DNA of 61,916 nt from Pseudonocardia sp. CNS-139 (GCA_001942415.1 MKJX01000183.1:1-61916), one strand, 5' to 3'. Shown: positions 1-10,671, counted from the stretch's first letter. A program made the numbers and translations. The notes: generated from the sequence alone by a model not told the origin.

Positions 1-1
1 G

Positions 2-3000
2 GGCGTCGGGCTCTTCGCGGGCGCGCAGCTGGGCGTCGTCGGCGCGGCCGCGGTGACCGGGCCGATCGGGCTGGTCCTGGCCGCGGCCGGGCTCGTCGCG
101 GCGGTCCGCGCGGTGTGGACGCCGCGCCAGACCCGCGGCCCGCCGTGGGCCGCGATCGGCCGCGGGCTGCGCGCCCACGGCCTCCGGATCGGGCTCTCGT
201 TCGCCGTCGGGGTTCTCACCGGCGCCGGTGGCCCGACGGTGTGGGCTGCCCTCCAACAGCTCTGGACGTGGGCCTGGCCGTACCTGACGCAGCCGGGCCT
301 GCGCGGCCTCAAGGCGCTGCTGGTGCCGCTCGTCGCGGCCGGGCTCATCTACCGGTACGTGCTGCGCCGGCAGTACGCCAACCAGGAGTCCGGCATGCAG
401 ACGCGGCCGCGGTGGGCCGCGGGCTGGTCGGCCGCCGGGGCGTACGTCTTCGCGGCCGGGCTCGGGCTGCTGCGCGTGTTCGCCCCGGCGACGTGGCCGT
501 GGTGGGTGGTCCCGGTCGCGCGGCGGTCGGCGCGGGCATCGCCGGTGCGCTCGTGCAGCAGAAGGAGATCGGCCGCACGAAACGCATCAAGTCGGCGGTC
601 ACCGGCCTCCTGTCGGCCGGGGTCGCGTTCGTGATCAGCCTGCTGGCCGGCGGCGTGGCCCCGGGCGCGGTGCGCGACCTGACGAACGCGCTGATCGTGG
701 CGGTGGTCGTCTACGCGATGCCGACGGTCGTCGCGGAGTACGTCAACGTCTGGGTCGGCCGGGCGCTGGCCCCGCACGCCAAGAAGAAGGCGCAGCTGGA
801 GCAGCGCAACGCCGCGCAGACGAACGCCGCAGGCAGCGCGGACAGGCAGCGCCGCTGGCTGATCCGCTGGCTCGACTACAAGAGCTTCTCGCCCGTCGAC
901 ACGCCGGCGTGCTCTTCCGCAAGGCGGTCGACCCGATCGTCGCCGGGCTGTCCGCGGTCGCGATCAACCTCGCGTGGGTGACCCGGCCGTGGGTCGACGC
1001 CAACGACTCGCTCGCGGCCGTGCTCGTGCGTTTCGGCGTCACGGCGGTGACGGTGTGGCTGGTCGGGAGGCTCGTCCGCGACCCGGACGAGCGGCGCTCC
1101 GGCTACTACGGCTACCGCAGCTCGCGCGCGCTGCGGTCGCCGGACCGGCCGTTCCGGTGGCTGTGGATCGGGGACCGGCTGGAGATCCGGATCGCCGAGT
1201 ACCGCGACGGCCTCGACGGGATGCTCGGCGGCCTCGGGATGAAGGGCCCCTGGAACCGGGACTTCGCCGAGCAGGTGGCGGACCGGCTGTGGGCCCGGAT
1301 GACCGCGGACATCCCCGACCCGCTCGACGAGTGGGAGTCGCTGCCGAACACCACGGAGATCGGCGAGGCGCTGGCCCGGGAGCGGGCGGCGGCGGCCGAG
1401 CGGCGCGCCCACCACGTCGAGACGATCACGCTGGTCGTCCCGGTGCTGGCCGCCGACCCGGCCGCGCTCACCCGGGTGGCCGCGCACCTGACCGGGATCG
1501 GCCGGACCACGGACGCCCAGGTCGTCGAGTTCCAGCGGATGCTCGCCGAGGCGCTGTGGGCGCGGTTCGGGGCGGCGGAGCCGGCCGCGAGCCGGCACTG
1601 GCGGGAACGGCTCGCGACGGCGCTCAAGGACCGCAACACGCTGCGCGCCGAGTACCTGGACGGCCCCCGGCGCGCGCTGCTGGAGGAGATCAAGCACCAC
1701 TACCACAACACCAAGCCGGCCGACTCCGCGAACCTGCGGCGGGCGCGCGCGGCGCTGCGCGCGCTGGAGTTCGAGCTCGAGGGCATGAGCAGGCCGCGCA
1801 GCGAGCCGCTGGAGGCCGCCGCCCAGCTCGCCGACCAGCGTGCGCGCAGCGCGGCCGACGCCGCCGCCGCGGAGGCGCGGGCGCACGCCGCCGGCCGGGC
1901 CGGCGCGACCGCGCAGCGGGTGGCCGACCAGCAGGCGCTGGCCGCCGCCATGCGCGTGCTGGCGGCGGCCGCGAACCTGGGCGTCGAGGTCCAGCTCAGC
2001 GACCCGCAGCGGCGCTGGAACCGGCAGACCTGGGCCGTCGCGATGGCCGCGGCCGTCGCCACCGCGCCGAACGCGACGCCGGCCACGCTGCTGGAGCGGC
2101 TGCTCGTGATCGCCGGCCGCAAGGCGCCGGTCACGCCGGACCGGCTGGCCGCGGAGTACGGCGGAACCGGCTGGGAGACGGCGCTCGCGGCACTGGCCGA
2201 CATGGGCGCCCTCACCGGCGACGCGGTGGACGGCTACCGCGTCGACGCACCGCGAGCTGTGGCGCGACGCCGGTCCCCGGCTGCGGCACGCGGTACGCTA
2301 CCGCGTCGACCGCAGCTCGCCGAGCTGTGGCGCGACGCCGGTCCCCGGCTGCGGCACGCGGTACGCGCCGGCCCGCTGGTGCTGCCGGGCGGCGCCGGGC
2401 TGGCGCCGCTCACCGTCGAGCAGCCGGTCGCCGGGGTCACGGCGGCCGAGAAGGCGGCCTACGCGGCGCTGCGCGACCTGCTGCGCGAGGGCGACCTGGC
2501 GTTCCGGCACTGGCGCGACGGCTGGCGCGACGACGCCCGCATCACCCTGCGCCGCCTCGCCGGGCTTGGCCACCTGCTGCGCCACCCGGCGAGCCGCCTC
2601 GGCTGGCCGCTGCCCGCGGACCGGCCGGCCGCGGTCGTCCGGATCGCGACCGCGCCCGGGACCTCCTCGTCGGACGCCGGCGGCACGCGGTCGTCCCCGG
2701 CGTCGAACGGCGGCGGCTGCAGGGCCTGCTGCGCGCGGTCGACCGCGCCGACCGGCTCCACCACCGCGCCATGCGCATGAGCGAGCTGCTCGCCGCCCAG
2801 CAGCCGGACGGCCGGCTGACCGATGTGGCGATCGGCTTCGTGCACGCCGCGCGGGCCGCGCAGGTCGAGGCGAACGCCGCGCTCTTCGCCGGCCGGGACG
2901 ACGCGGCCGCGCGGCTGGCCGCCGTCGGCGCCTACCTGCACCAGATCGACCGGACGCTGAGCGCCGCCGAGGCGGCCCGGCCGTACGCGCCCGGCGCCGA

Positions 3001-6000
3001 CCCGTTCCCGGCGACCGCCGAGGACCTGCTGCGCAAGGACGCCAAGGAGCTGGACGCCTTCCGCGCCCGGCTGAACGCGCTGGCCCCGGACGCCCCCGCG
3101 CGCGCCGAGGTGGTGCGCCTGGCCCGGCTCGCGCTGGACCGGCACACGATCAACCGCGCCTACGCCTGGCGGACCAGGCTCTACCGGACGCTCGGCGGCT
3201 GGAAGGTCATGGAGCGGGCCCGGGTCGCGGCCAAGAACCTGCGGGCCCGGCACCCGGAGCTCTTCGACCCGGTCACCTCGCCGGCGCCGAGCCCGTCGCC
3301 GGTCCTCCCGCACCCGGACCGCCTCGAGCACCCGTTCGGCGACGCGGTGCGCGGCGACGCGGCGCTGGCCGCCGAGACCCGGCGCGGCCGGGCCAACCCG
3401 GCCAACCAGGACGCGGCCACGTTCGTCACCCTGCCCGGCGGCGACCGGGTCGCGCTGGTCGTCGACGGGGTGTCCAGCTACCCGAACGCGCAGCGCTCGG
3501 CCACCCGGTTCGCCCTCGCGTTCCACGACGAGATCGCGGCCGACCGGCCCGGCCGCACCCCCGAGCAGGCCCTGCGCGCCGCGCACGAGGCCGGCATGGC
3601 CGCGCTGCTCGACCTCTACACGCCGGAGACCGGGCACGGCGCCGTCGCGTACGCGGCCGCCTACCACGGCACCGACGGCGCGATCACCGTGATGCACCTC
3701 GGCACCGCCCGCGCGTACTTCGTGCCGGCCGACCCCAGGACCGCGGGCGAGCAGCTGACCAGGGACGACAGCCGCCCCGGCGACATCACCGCCGGCGGCA
3801 CGATGACCCGCTGGGCGGCCGGCGACTTCCGTCCGGAGCCGGCCGTCCGGCGCCACGTGCCGCCGCGCCGGGCACGCTCGTGCTCGCGACGGACGGGCTC
3901 TGGCGCGACCTGCCGAAGCCGGGCGACCTCGCGCGGCGGCTCACGGGCCTGCACGGCAACGCCAGGCTCGCCGTCGCCGCGCTGGCCGAGGCCGCCGGCA
4001 ACCGCGGCGGGCGCGACGACCTGACCGTCGCCGCGATCACGGCCGGAAGTGCGAGCGGTCCCGTCGCCACCGGGACCTGGACGGCCGCCGACACCGCGTT
4101 CCTGGAGTCGGTGCTGGCCCGGCTCGCGCCGTACCTGGGCGCGGCGCCCGTGGCCGTCCTGGACGTCGAGGCGCTGCGGCCGCGGCTCGCGGCGCTGCTC
4201 ACCGCGGAAGAGGCGGCCCGCCTCGACGCGACGCTGTCTCGGCTGGTCGCGTTCGGCTGGGCCGGCGGCGCCGCGGTGGTGCTGCCGGCCCCGGTCGCGC
4301 GGCTGGTGGACCTGCTGGTCGCGGCCGACCCGGCGTTCGCGGGCTGGTGGGACCGGCTGCTGCGGCACGAGCTGGAGTTCCACGTCGGCGGCGCCGGGGC
4401 GGCCGGTGAGCGGCACGACGCCGACGCCGCTGTGCTGGTCGCGGAGCTGCGGCGGGCCGTCACCGAGCTGCTCGCCGTGCACCCGGTCGGCCTTCCGGCC
4501 GCGTCGAGCACCGCGCCGCACGTGCTGACGCAGCCCGAGCGCGACCGGTGGGCCAACACGCTGGAGGCCGTGCTCGCCGAGGTCCCCGACGGGTACGCCC
4601 GGCCCGCGCTGGTGCTCGACATCTGGGTGCTGACCGCCGGGAACATCCTGCGCGGCGACTGGGACCCGCACTGGCCGCGGCCGCCGCCGGTGGTGGTCGT
4701 CGAGGGGCCGCGGGCCGGCTACGCGTGGGTCGACGGCACCCTGCACGTCGTCGCCACCCGCCCGGAGGACGTCGTCCAGGTGCTGGTGGCGGCCCTCTTC
4801 GCCGGCCTGGTGGGCTTCGACGCGGCCAGCGCGCCGGTGGTCGCCGCGCTCGCCGGGCGCGCGCTGCCCGGCCCGGACCCGCTGCTCGCGGCGGACGCGG
4901 ACGCGCTGCTCGCGGGCCGGTCGGAGTGGCGGGCGCTGGCCGCCGAGTGGGCCGGCCGCGCGCCCGTCGCGGACCCCGGGACGCGGCCGAACCTGCGCCC
5001 GGAGAACTACCCGGTCGAGGTGGAGCGCGCGGCGTCGCCGGGGGCCGGCCGCGTACGGCTCGACGGCCCCGGTGCCGTCGCGCTCGCGGTGACGGGCGCG
5101 CGGGTCAAGGGCGTGGTGGCGCTCGACGGTGTGGTCTGGCTGGTGCCGGAGGTCGTCACCGGTCCCGCGGGCGGGGTCGAGCTGAGCCACGCCGTGGCGG
5201 CCCGCGGCGACGACGTGCGGTACGCGTTCACGGCCCGGCTGGGCCTGGACGCGGACGGGCGGGTGGTCGTCGAGCAGGTCACGCCGCACAGCGGCCACTA
5301 CAACGCCGGCAACACCGACGCGAGAACGCCCGATCCTGGCCGCGGCTGCCCGGGTGTTCGCCGCCGCGCGCCCGGGTCGCGCCCGGTGCCGGCGGCGGGC
5401 CGGTCGCGGTCGGCGGCCTGGATGCGCAGGCGCGGGCCGCGGTCGAGGCCCGGGTGCCGGCCGCGCTGCCCGGCGCCCGTCCCCTCTCGGGGGAGGAGTT
5501 CCCGCACCTGGCGCGCGGCCCGCCGGCCGCCGTCGCGCGGGTCCTGGTCACCGACGACAACCTCGGGGCCCGCGGTCTGGTCGCGTTCGGCGTGCACGCC
5601 GGGGCGATCCTGGTGCCCGCGCCGGTGGCGCGGGTGGTGGAGCTGCTGGTCGCGGCCGACCCGGCGTTCGCCGGCTGGTGGGAGCGCCTGCTCCGGCACG
5701 AGCTGGACTTCCACGTCGACGCGCCGAGCACGCGGGCGAGCGGCACGACGCCGACGCCGCCGCGCTCGTCGCCGAGCTGCTGCGGGCGGTCGCGGAGCGC
5801 CTGGCCGGGCACCCGGCGGTCGCCGCGGCCGGCCTCACGGCGGCCCGGCGGACCCGGATCGCCGAGTGGGACCCCGACCTGCTCGCCGGGATCGCGGCCC
5901 TGGAGCCGGAGGAGGCGCTGCTGCGGGTGCTGGCCGCCCAGGGCATGGCCGGGCTGCCGGCGCCCGTCGCCGCGGGGGACTGGCGGCAGCTCCTCGCGGC

Positions 6001-7227
6001 CGGGCACGAGCCCGTCTACCGGGGCATCCACGGCGACCACGCCGAGGAGCGCGCCGAGCAGTTCCGCACCGGCGAACGGCCGTTCGTCGGGCTCGCCGCG
6101 AGCATGGAGGGCCGCGGGACCAACTTCAGCACCGACCCGGGCACGGCCGCCGGCTTCGCGCGGATCATCGCGCTGCCCAACCCGTTCCGGCCGCTGCGGC
6201 CCGTCGCCGAGGACGAGCCGGACGTCGTGCTGGTCGGCTACCTGCGCGCGGACGCCGTGGTGCTCGACTTCTCGACGCGTCGGACGTGCGCAACGCCGAC
6301 GTCGCCGCCGCTCGGCGGGACGGCCGCGACCACCTCGTGCGCCTGCTCGCCGACATCGGCGTGTGGGCCGCGCTGCGCGGCGTGGACGCGGTCTACCGGT
6401 GGAGCGGCCCGTTCGACCGGCACTACCTCGTGGTCAACCGGGGCGCGATGCTGATCGAGACCGGGCCGCCCACGACCGAGCCGTGGTCCGGCGACGGGAT
6501 GACCGGCTGCACGTGCGGCGAGACCCACTGGGGCCGCTACGGCGGCGCCGGCCTGCTCGTCGCGCACCGGGCCGCGGACGGGACCGTCTCGCTGCTGCTG
6601 CAGCGCCGGTCGGAGACCAACCAGCACGGCGGCACGTGGGGGCTCTTCGGCGGCGCGCGGGCGCTGCGCGAGACGGCGGTGCGGGCCGCGATGCGCGAGA
6701 CCTCCGAGGAGGCCGACCTCGACCGGTGGGCCTACACCGTGCGCGACTCCTTCATCGACGACCACGGCGGCTGGACGTACACGACCGTGCTCGCCGAGGC
6801 CGCCGACATGGTCCCGGTCGCCGCGCTGAGCGTCGAGACGTCCGGGGTCGCGTGGGTGCGGGTGCCGGACCTCGGCGCGCTGCCGCTGCACCCCGGGTTC
6901 GCCGCGAGCTGGCCCGCGGTGGCCGCCGCCCTGCTCGGCCTCGACGTCACCGCGGCCGAGGGGCCGTCCGACCCGCCGGCGCAGCACCCGGACGACGGCC
7001 CGCCGGCCGCCGGGCCCGCGGGCGGCGCGCTGAGCCGTTTCCTGCGGCGCGTGATCGACCGGCGCGGGCCGCCGCCGGGCGCGGCCGGGTTCGTCCCGCT
7101 GCCGCTGCTCGGGCCGGACGGGTGGGTGCTCGACGTCGTGCACCTGGGGCTGGCCGCGGCCGTCACCCACCTCGGCGTGCGCTGGGCCGTCCGCGCGCGC
7201 GGCGTCCGGGCCCGTGCGCGCGGCTGA
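2..7227 (+). CDS. Giant multidomain PP2C / ADP-ribosyltransferase-like / Nudix protein (5' end outside window, frameshifted)
   Basis: The reading frame is open at the left edge and ends at 7227, about 2,400 residues. Following it needs frame switches near 525, 895, 2665, 3870, 5325, 5375, 5735 and 6280, plus a disturbed stretch at 2233-2366. Order of parts: Gly/Ala-rich hydrophobic segments (2-1080), probably membrane spans; a long charged helical region (1100-3340); a PP2C-type phosphatase (about 3380-4040) with NQDA, VVDG, HLGTARAYF, ATDGLW and GGRDDLTVA motifs; two related helical modules (around 4100-4560 and 5400-5850) each with LLRHELxFHV; a PHSGHY motif near 5285; an ADP-ribosyltransferase-like region (about 6010-6450) with VYRGI, GTNFSTDP and VNRGAM; and a C-terminal Nudix domain (about 6500-6940) led by CTCGETHWGR, whose Nudix box has Asp for the usual final Gly. 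The architecture suggests a signalling or polymorphic effector protein. One gene rather than several is inferred from the lack of stops and restarts once the switches are allowed. Confidence 0.6.
2233..2366 (+). repeat. Imperfect 68-bp tandem duplication inside the giant gene
   Basis: A 45-base stretch at 2254-2298 is repeated exactly at 2322-2366, and both copies are preceded by CTACCGCGTCGAC. The offset of 68 bases is not a multiple of three, so the copies lie in different frames. Corrected for the shift, each copy encodes a similar peptide containing ELWRDAGPRLRHAVR. It is either a true peptide repeat damaged by an indel or an assembly duplication. Confidence 0.8.
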
Positions 7228-7282
7228 TCGGCACGTGGGGACGACCGAGGCCGAGAGCCCGAGCCTCCCGGCGGTCGACGGT

Positions 7283-8050
7283 ATGCACGGTGTCGGGGGG
7301 AGTGCTTGGATCGGGCACGTGCAACACGACGTGTCGTCGCTCGCCGCGGTCGCCCCGCGGGAGCGGTTCACCAGGATCTGCGCGCTGACCGGCGCCGGGA
7401 TCAGCGTCGCTGCCGGGCTCGGGACGTTCCGCGGCCCGGACGGGCGCTGGACCATGACCCCCGAGATGGAGCGGGCGATGCACGTCCAGCTCCTGCCCGG
7501 CAACGTCGATGCGCTCTGGTCGGTGTGGGGCGGGATGTGGGACGTCGCCGCGGCCGCGGGCCCGACCGCCGCGCACCGCGCGCTCGCCGCCGCAGGCGCG
7601 TCCGTGATCACGCAGAACGTGGACGGGCTGCACCAGGCGGCCGGCTCCGTCGGCGTGGTGGAGATCCACGGCACCGCCGGCCGGGCCCGCTGTCTCGACG
7701 AGGACTTCTGCGGCTGGACCGGTTCCGCCGACGAGGCCAAGCGGGCCGACCCGCCGCAGTGCGCCCGGTGCACCGAGCCTGCCCGGCCCGCGGTGATCCT
7801 CTTCGGCGAGATGCTCGACCCCGAGGCGCTCGCGCAGGCCCGTCGGCTCGCGGCCGAGTGCGACCTCTTCCTCGCGATCGGCACGTCCGGGCGGGTCGCG
7901 CCGGCGTCCTGGCTCGCGCCGACGGCCCGCCAGGCCGGCGCGTTCTGCGTGAACGTCGACCTCTACCCGGACGGCAACCCCGACCCGGCCTTCCACGCGC
8001 GGGTGGTCGGCGACGCGCAGGACGTGCTCACGGAGTGGGCGGCCGCCTGA
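7283..8050 (+). CDS. SIR2-family NAD-dependent protein deacetylase (sirtuin)
   Basis: Intact sirtuin of about 255 residues. It removes acyl groups from lysines using NAD+, giving nicotinamide and O-acetyl-ADP-ribose, in the cytoplasm. Visible motifs are the NAD-binding ALTGAGIS and GTFRG, the TQNVDGLHQ motif, the catalytic His in EIHGT, four Cys spaced for the structural zinc (RC, FC, QCARC), PAVILFGEML and AIGTSG. No Shine-Dalgarno is well placed for the ATG at 7283. A GTG at 7319 would give 243 residues, close to the usual length. The gene begins about 55 bases after the giant PP2C/ART/Nudix gene on the same strand, so three NAD- or ADP-ribose-related activities lie side by side. It ends two bases before the convergent TetR gene. 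Confidence 0.9.
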   Translation: MHGVGGSAWIGHVQHDVSSLAAVAPRERFTRICALTGAGISVAAGLGTFRGPDGRWTMTPEMERAMHVQLLPGNVDALWSVWGGMWDVAAAAGPTAAHRALAAAGASVITQNVDGLHQAAGSVGVVEIHGTAGRARCLDEDFCGWTGSADEAKRADPPQCARCTEPARPAVILFGEMLDPEALAQARRLAAECDLFLAIGTSGRVAPASWLAPTARQAGAFCVNVDLYPDGNPDPAFHARVVGDAQDVLTEWAAA

Positions 8051-8051
8051 C

Positions 8052-8813
8052 TCAGCCGGCCCCCTTGCGCGCGACGAGCCGCTCGACGCCGTCGAGGTAG
8101 AGGGCGAACCCGTACAGGAACTCGGTGTCGGCCTCGGCCTCGTCGTACAGCTCGTCCGTGTCGAACACCCCGGCCTCGACCACCGCGGCCAGCGCGGGCA
8201 TCCGGCGCGGGTCGACGAGCCGGCGCAGCAGCGTGCTGTAGCGGCGCCCGAACGCCTCCGGGTTCGCGGCGTGCCCGGCCGACAGCTCCGCGCGCAGCCG
8301 GATCTCCCCCTGCACGTACGTCAGCATCCCCATCACGACCCCGACCTTGTCCGGTTCGGAGAGGCCCGTGCCGGCGAGCGTGCGCAGCGCCGCGTCGAAC
8401 CAGGCCAGGTTGCGCGGCCCGATCGGCGGGCCGCCGATCGGGAGCTGCGAGTACCAGGGGTGCCGGCGCGCGTTCTCCAGCACGAGCAGCGCCCACCGGG
8501 TGAGCCCCTCGCGCCAGCCGGCGTCGGCCGACAGGGCGGGCGGGTACTCCAGCGCCGCGTCCGTCATCAGCGCGAGCAGCTCGTCCTTGCTGCGGACGTG
8601 CCGGTAGAGGGCCATCGTCGAGTTCCCGAGCTGGGCGGCGACGCGCGCCATCGACACGGCCGCGAGCCCCTCCGCGTCGGCGATCTCGGTGGCGGCCCGC
8701 GTGATGTCCTCGGCCGTCAGCGTCGGGCGCGGGCCGCGCCGCCCCGTCTCGCGCCGGCCCCAGAGCAGCGCGACGTCCGCCGGCAGCTCCTCGTCCGCCT
8801 CCGTGGGCTCCAC
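8052..8813 (-). CDS. TetR-family transcriptional repressor
   Basis: Protein of 253 residues with an N-terminal TetR helix-turn-helix (about residues 30-75, containing the VAAQLGNSTMALYRHVRSKDEL-type recognition helix) and a C-terminal ligand domain like that of tetracycline-repressor relatives. It is divergent from the DrrAB-type exporter, and 74 bp separate the two starts. That gap holds two 15-bp inverted repeats sharing GCGTA/TACGC arms. By analogy with TetR-exporter pairs it probably represses both itself and the exporter and is released by an exported compound. The ligand is unknown. Confidence 0.9.
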   Translation of the reverse strand: MEPTEADEELPADVALLWGRRETGRRGPRPTLTAEDITRAATEIADAEGLAAVSMARVAAQLGNSTMALYRHVRSKDELLALMTDAALEYPPALSADAGWREGLTRWALLVLENARRHPWYSQLPIGGPPIGPRNLAWFDAALRTLAGTGLSEPDKVGVVMGMLTYVQGEIRLRAELSAGHAANPEAFGRRYSTLLRRLVDPRRMPALAAVVEAGVFDTDELYDEAEADTEFLYGFALYLDGVERLVARKGAG

Positions 8814-8837
8814 GGGGACAGTCTAGAAACCCCTTCT

Positions 8838-8873
8838 GCGTATGAGCTACGCTCAATCGCGTATGACATACGC
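8838..8873. promoter_or_regulatory. Twin TetR operators between divergent repressor and exporter genes
   Basis: GCGTATGACATACGC at 8859-8873 is a perfect palindrome about a single central base. GCGTATGAGCTACGC at 8838-8852 is an imperfect copy. The two start 21 bp apart, two helical turns, so two repressor dimers could sit on the same face of the DNA. The right-hand site ends 13 bases before the exporter start codon at 8887, so bound repressor would cover its promoter or ribosome-binding region. Confidence 0.75.
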
Positions 8874-8886
8874 AGTGAGGAGAGCG

Positions 8887-9813
8887 ATGATCATCGAGAC
8901 GCGGGGCCTGCGGAAGGTCTACGGCGCGAACACCGTGCTGGACGGGATCGACCTGGACGTCCGCGAGGGCGAGGTGTTCGCCCTGCTCGGGCCCAACGGC
9001 GCCGGCAAGACCACCACCGTCCGCATCCTCAGCACGCTGACCGGGCCGGACGGCGGCACCGCCCGCGTCGCCGGGCACGACGTCGTCCGCGAGGCCGCGC
9101 AGGTGCGCGCCGCGATCAGCCTCACGGGGCAGTACGCCGCCGTCGACGCCGAGCAGACCGGGCGGGAGAACCTCGTGATGGTCGGGCGGCTCATGCACCT
9201 GGGCCGGCGCGCCGCCGCCCGGCGGGCGGACGACCTGCTGGAGCGCTTCGACCTCGTCGAGGCCGGCGCCCGGCGCGTCACGACCTACTCCGGCGGGATG
9301 CGCCGGCGCCTCGACCTCGCGATGAGCCTCGTCGGCGCGCCGCGCGTGATCTTCCTCGACGAGCCGACCACCGGGCTCGACCCGGCCAGCCGCACGACGA
9401 TGTGGGACGCCATCACCGAGCTGGTCCGCGGCGGCACCACGATCCTGCTGACCACGCAGTACCTGGAGGAGGCCGACCGGCTCGCCGACCGCATCGTCGT
9501 CGTCGACGGCGGGCGGATCGTCGCCTCAGGCACGGCCGACTCGCTCAAGGCGCAGGTCGGCGGCGAGCGGCTGGTGCTGCGCTTCCCCGACGCCGCGGCG
9601 CTGGCCCGGGCCGCCGGCCTGCTCGCCGCCCGCGTCCCGGTGGCCGTCCCCGAGCGGCTGGAGCTGGGGCTCGCCTCCGACGGCTCCGCCGCCGACGTGC
9701 ACCGCACGCTCGACGCGCTGCGCTCCGGCGCCGTGCCCATCGCGCGCGTGACGTCGCACCGCCCGACGCTCGACGACGTCTTCATGGCCCTGACCGCCCG
9801 CCCGGCCGCCTGA
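8887..9813 (+). CDS. Daunorubicin-resistance-type ABC exporter, ATP-binding subunit (DrrA-like)
   Basis: ATPase of 308 residues that would energise efflux of a hydrophobic compound together with the next gene product. Walker A is GPNGAGKTT, the signature is YSGGMRRR, Walker B is VIFLDEPTTGLD, and the switch region is TTQYLEEAD with Gln in place of the common His. The C-terminal domain of about 80 residues is typical of the DrrA family. The ATG at 8887 is chosen because a GAGGAGAG ribosome-binding site precedes it; the upstream in-frame ATGs lie inside the operators. It is separated by 14 bases from the permease gene. Confidence 0.92.
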   Translation: MIIETRGLRKVYGANTVLDGIDLDVREGEVFALLGPNGAGKTTTVRILSTLTGPDGGTARVAGHDVVREAAQVRAAISLTGQYAAVDAEQTGRENLVMVGRLMHLGRRAAARRADDLLERFDLVEAGARRVTTYSGGMRRRLDLAMSLVGAPRVIFLDEPTTGLDPASRTTMWDAITELVRGGTTILLTTQYLEEADRLADRIVVVDGGRIVASGTADSLKAQVGGERLVLRFPDAAALARAAGLLAARVPVAVPERLELGLASDGSAADVHRTLDALRSGAVPIARVTSHRPTLDDVFMALTARPAA

Positions 9814-9827
9814 CCCCGGAGAGACCC

Positions 9828-10646
9828 ATGACCACCGCCGTCACCGCTCCCGCTCCCGTGCGACCCGCTCCGGCCGGCCGGCACGGCGGGCTCGCCAACG
9901 CCGTCGCCGACACCATGACCATGATCGACCGCAGCGTCCGGCTGACCTGGCGCAACCCCGACACGCTGATCATGTCCGCGGTGCTGCCGCTGCTGATGAT
10001 GGCGCTGTTCGTCTACGTGTTCGGCGGCGCGATCACCACCGGCACCGAGTACGTCGACTACGTCGTGCCGGGCATCGTGCTGCTCTGCACCGGCTACGGG
10101 GCCTCGTCCACCGCGATGTCCGTGGCCGCCGACATGACCAGCGGCATGATCGACCGCCTGCGCTCGCTGCCGATCCGCAGCTCCGCCGTGCTCGTCGGGC
10201 ACGTCACGGCCAGCGTCGTGCGCAACGTCGCGGCGACCACGCTCGTCGTGCTCGCGGCCGTCGCGATGGGTTTCCGGCCCGACGCCGACCCGCTCGACTG
10301 GCTGCTCTTCGCCGGCCTCGTGCTGCTCTACGTCCTCGCGCTCTCGTGGATCGCGGCGGCGTTCGGCGTGGTCGCGAAGAGCGTCGAGTCGGCGAGCGTC
10401 GTCGGGTTCGTGATGCTGTTCGTGCCCTACCTGAGCAGCGCGTTCGTCCCGACGCACACCATGCCCGCGTTCCTGCGGCCGCTGAGCGAGCACCAGCCGA
10501 TCACGCCCGTCATCGAGACCGTCCGCGGCCTGCTGACCGGCACGCCCGTCGAACGCGGCTGGGTGGCGCTCGCGTGGACGCTCGGCCTGCTCGTCGCCGG
10601 CTACGCCGCCGCGGCGTGGCTCTACCGGCGCCGCGCCGGGCGTTGA
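9828..10646 (+). CDS. DrrB-like ABC-2 family exporter permease
   Basis: Membrane protein of 272 residues with about six hydrophobic segments and the ABC-2 layout: a cytoplasmic N-terminus, TM1 around residues 50-70 (SAVLPLLMMALFVYVFG), the DYVVPGI motif, the MIDRLRSLPI coupling helix, and a final span before a basic tail. It forms the channel for the DrrA-like ATPase encoded just upstream. A GGAGAG Shine-Dalgarno lies five bases before the ATG. The substrate is unknown; the family exports anthracyclines and other hydrophobic drugs. Confidence 0.92.
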   Translation: MTTAVTAPAPVRPAPAGRHGGLANAVADTMTMIDRSVRLTWRNPDTLIMSAVLPLLMMALFVYVFGGAITTGTEYVDYVVPGIVLLCTGYGASSTAMSVAADMTSGMIDRLRSLPIRSSAVLVGHVTASVVRNVAATTLVVLAAVAMGFRPDADPLDWLLFAGLVLLYVLALSWIAAAFGVVAKSVESASVVGFVMLFVPYLSSAFVPTHTMPAFLRPLSEHQPITPVIETVRGLLTGTPVERGWVALAWTLGLLVAGYAAAAWLYRRRAGR

Positions 10647-10671
10647 CGCACGTCACCCCCGGACGGTGGGA

